A stretch of DNA of 64,000 bases from Dactylosporangium sucinum (GTDB lineage Bacteria; Actinomycetota; Actinomycetes; Mycobacteriales; Micromonosporaceae): assembly GCF_014647515.1 (NCBI RefSeq), contig NZ_BMPI01000031.1, positions 1 to 64,000 on the forward strand, in the 5' to 3' direction. The position numbers and the translations under genes were made by a program. Below the pieces are notes generated by a model. It did not search any database and was not told the DNA's origin. It saw only the letters and a list, made by a program, of their open reading frames with translations. Shown piece after piece: positions 62,814 to 64,000 of the stretch (its first letter is position 1; every line of letters starts with the position of its first letter).

Positions 62814-63416
62814 TCAGCGGCGGCCAGGTGGGGGCGGGGCGCCCAGCCAGCCCGCCGTTCGCAGCGCCTCCCTGAGCGTCTCGGCCGGGGACGGGGCGTC
62901 GCGGCGGTTGTCCACCGCGAGGTGCGGCACCGCCGGGGCGCGGTCCGGCGGGATGGCGGCCAGGAACTCGTCCCAGCGGGCGAGCTTCTGGCCGTCGCGG
63001 TGCGAGCCGCGGGCGGTCAGCCGCTCCCGCAGGGTCTCGGGGTCGGAGCGGACCCAGATCAGGCGGACCGGTTCGCCGCCCAGCGCGCCGGCGAACGCCG
63101 ACCAGCGCGCCGGGTCGGTGATCTGGCCGGTGAACGGGCCCGACAGCAGGACCGGGCAGCCGTGGGCGCGGATCTCCCGGGCGGTCGCCGCCAGGCCGGC
63201 GTACTCGTGGACCTTGATATTCCGGTCGTACCACGGGCCCTCGCGCTCGCCCGGCGGCCGGCCCGCGGCGGCGAGGGTGGCCGCCACGAAGTCGCCGTAG
63301 ACGGTGTCCTTGTCGAGCAGGGCCGGCACCGGCGACAGCATCCCGAGGAGCAGGTCGGCGACGGTCGACTTGCCGGCTCCCGGCGGCCCGGCGACCACCC
63401 AGGCGACAGCCGTCAT
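62814..63416 (-). CDS. P-loop kinase-like ATPase
   Basis: A 200-residue P-loop protein: Walker A GPPGAGKSTVADLL near residue 10, LIWVRSDPETLRERLTARG as in gluconate/shikimate-type kinases, no clear lid or substrate signature. It resembles AAA_33 kinases that act on small molecules or on aminoglycosides, but the substrate is unknown. The ATG overlaps the stop of the ABC exporter gene (ATGA), so it is coupled to that gene. Confidence 0.8.
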   Translation of the reverse strand: MTAVAWVVAGPPGAGKSTVADLLLGMLSPVPALLDKDTVYGDFVAATLAAAGRPPGEREGPWYDRNIKVHEYAGLAATAREIRAHGCPVLLSGPFTGQITDPARWSAFAGALGGEPVRLIWVRSDPETLRERLTARGSHRDGQKLARWDEFLAAIPPDRAPAVPHLAVDNRRDAPSPAETLREALRTAGWLGAPPPPGRR

Positions 63417-64000
63417 GCGACGAGGAGCTGGTTGGTGGCGAGCTCGCGGTAGAGGGCGCTGGTCTCGGTCAGCTCCTCGTGCCGGCCGGTGGCGACGACC
63501 CGGCCGCCGTCCATGACCACGATCTGGTCGGCGTCGACGACCGTCGAGAGGCGGTGCGCGACGACGATCATCGTGCGGTTGCGGGCGACCGTGTCGATCG
63601 CCTCGCGGAGGGCGACCTCGTTGCGGGCGTCGAGGTTGGACGTAGGCTCGTCGAGCAGGAGGATCGGCGGGGCCGCCAGCAGGGTGCGGGCGATCGCCAG
63701 CCGCTGCCGCTCGCCGCCGGACAGCAGCACGCCGCCCTCGCCGACCTGGGCGTCGAGGCCCTCGGGCGTGCGGGCGACGATGTCGGTGAGGTTCACCGCG
63801 TCCAGGACCGCCAGCATCTGCGCCTCGGTGGCGTCGGGGACGGTCAGCCGCAGGTTCTCCCGCAGGGTGCCGGCGAGCACCGGGGCTTCCTGCTCGACGT
63901 ACCCGAGCATCCCCCGCAGCGTCGTGCGCGGCAGTTCCCGCACGTCCACGCCGGCCACCCGCACGGCGCCGCCGGTGACGTCGTAGAACCGCTCGACGAG
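63413..64000 (-). CDS. ABC exporter with fused permease-ATPase, C-terminal part (partial)
   Basis: The reading frame is open to the right edge, so only the last ~195 residues are in view. They are the nucleotide-binding domain of an ABCB-type exporter: Q-loop region LGYVEQEAPVLAG, signature LLSGGERQRLAIARTLL, Walker B ILLLDEPTSNLD, H-loop VVAHRLSTVVDAD. The Walker A and the membrane domain are beyond the window. It precedes the P-loop kinase by a four-base overlap. Confidence 0.92.
   Translation of the reverse strand, partial: LVERFYDVTGGAVRVAGVDVRELPRTTLRGMLGYVEQEAPVLAGTLRENLRLTVPDATEAQMLAVLDAVNLTDIVARTPEGLDAQVGEGGVLLSGGERQRLAIARTLLAAPPILLLDEPTSNLDARNEVALREAIDTVARNRTMIVVAHRLSTVVDADQIVVMDGGRVVATGRHEELTETSALYRELATNQLLVA

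Noticed and set aside
1..64000. tRNA genes, CRISPR arrays, insertion sequences or phage genes
   Set aside because: No cloverleaf with TTCGAATCC-type arm, no regularly spaced repeats, no transposase or integrase was found by reading.

Overview
The window is very GC-rich, densely packed actinobacterial chromosome. Family-level assignment to Micromonosporaceae (Micromonospora/Actinoplanes type) is an inference. It rests on tyrS lying just upstream of what look like rRNA-operon promoters, a uninterrupted argCJBDFRGH cluster, an infC-rpmI-rplT-rRNA methyltransferase-pheST block, and many leaderless genes with a TANNNT box 6-7 nt before the start codon. I see no rRNA or tRNA gene, CRISPR array, insertion sequence or prophage inside the window.

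Layout. 1-480: three tandem minus-strand promoters downstream of tyrS, probably driving an rrn operon beyond the left edge. 0.5-8.4 kb: tyrS, an O-antigen-ligase-like membrane protein with a small secreted protein, a MhuD-like haem oxygenase, a fused nucleotidyltransferase-like/methyltransferase protein, an MDR oxidoreductase, an SGNH hydrolase and an HxlR regulator. 8.5-11 kb: a DrrAB-type ABC exporter with a PadR regulator, and a possible small RNA between them. 11-18.5 kb: two hypotheticals, a beta-lactamase-like lipoprotein, an ECF sigma/YCII pair, recQ, a 3-methyladenine glycosylase, and an FMN reductase/HxlR pair. 18.5-24.7 kb: a TetR/MFS efflux operon with a clear palindromic operator, then an M20 hydrolase, a GNAT acyltransferase and an N-acylamino acid racemase in one overlapping operon. 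24.8-28.4 kb: small PH-domain and DUF4236-like genes, a secreted guanyl-type RNase with an uncharacterised partner, and a GntR/ABC operon.

28.5-38 kb: the arginine operon, read leftward from one promoter with an ARG box over the -10. It holds every step from N-acetylglutamyl phosphate to arginine, plus the repressor ArgR. 38.5-45.9 kb: a large AAA/LuxR regulator and a surface-sugar set (polytopic membrane protein, sugar epimerase, GT2 glycosyltransferase, nucleotide-sugar dehydrogenase). 46-52 kb: pheT, pheS, an rRNA methyltransferase, rplT, rpmI and infC. infC has no ordinary start codon and appears to begin at ATC. 52-56 kb: hisG/hisE, then a SigE-type ECF sigma factor with a GerMN lipoprotein-like membrane protein. 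56.5-60.1 kb: the riboflavin operon ribD-ribE-ribBA-ribH behind an FMN riboswitch. 60-64 kb: a response regulator with a degenerate GGDEF domain, rpe, a hemerythrin-like protein, a small P-loop kinase and the end of an ABC exporter cut by the window edge.

Non-coding structure. Three kinds of long palindromes sit between genes. Two kinds occur twice each, far apart. A different repeat of about 110-130 bp fills the gaps argD-argF and dehydrogenase-GT2 and supplies the ribosome-binding site of the downstream gene in both places. The best candidates for less-described biology are the racemase operon, the adenylyltransferase-like/methyltransferase fusion, the RNase plus neighbour pair and these repeats.
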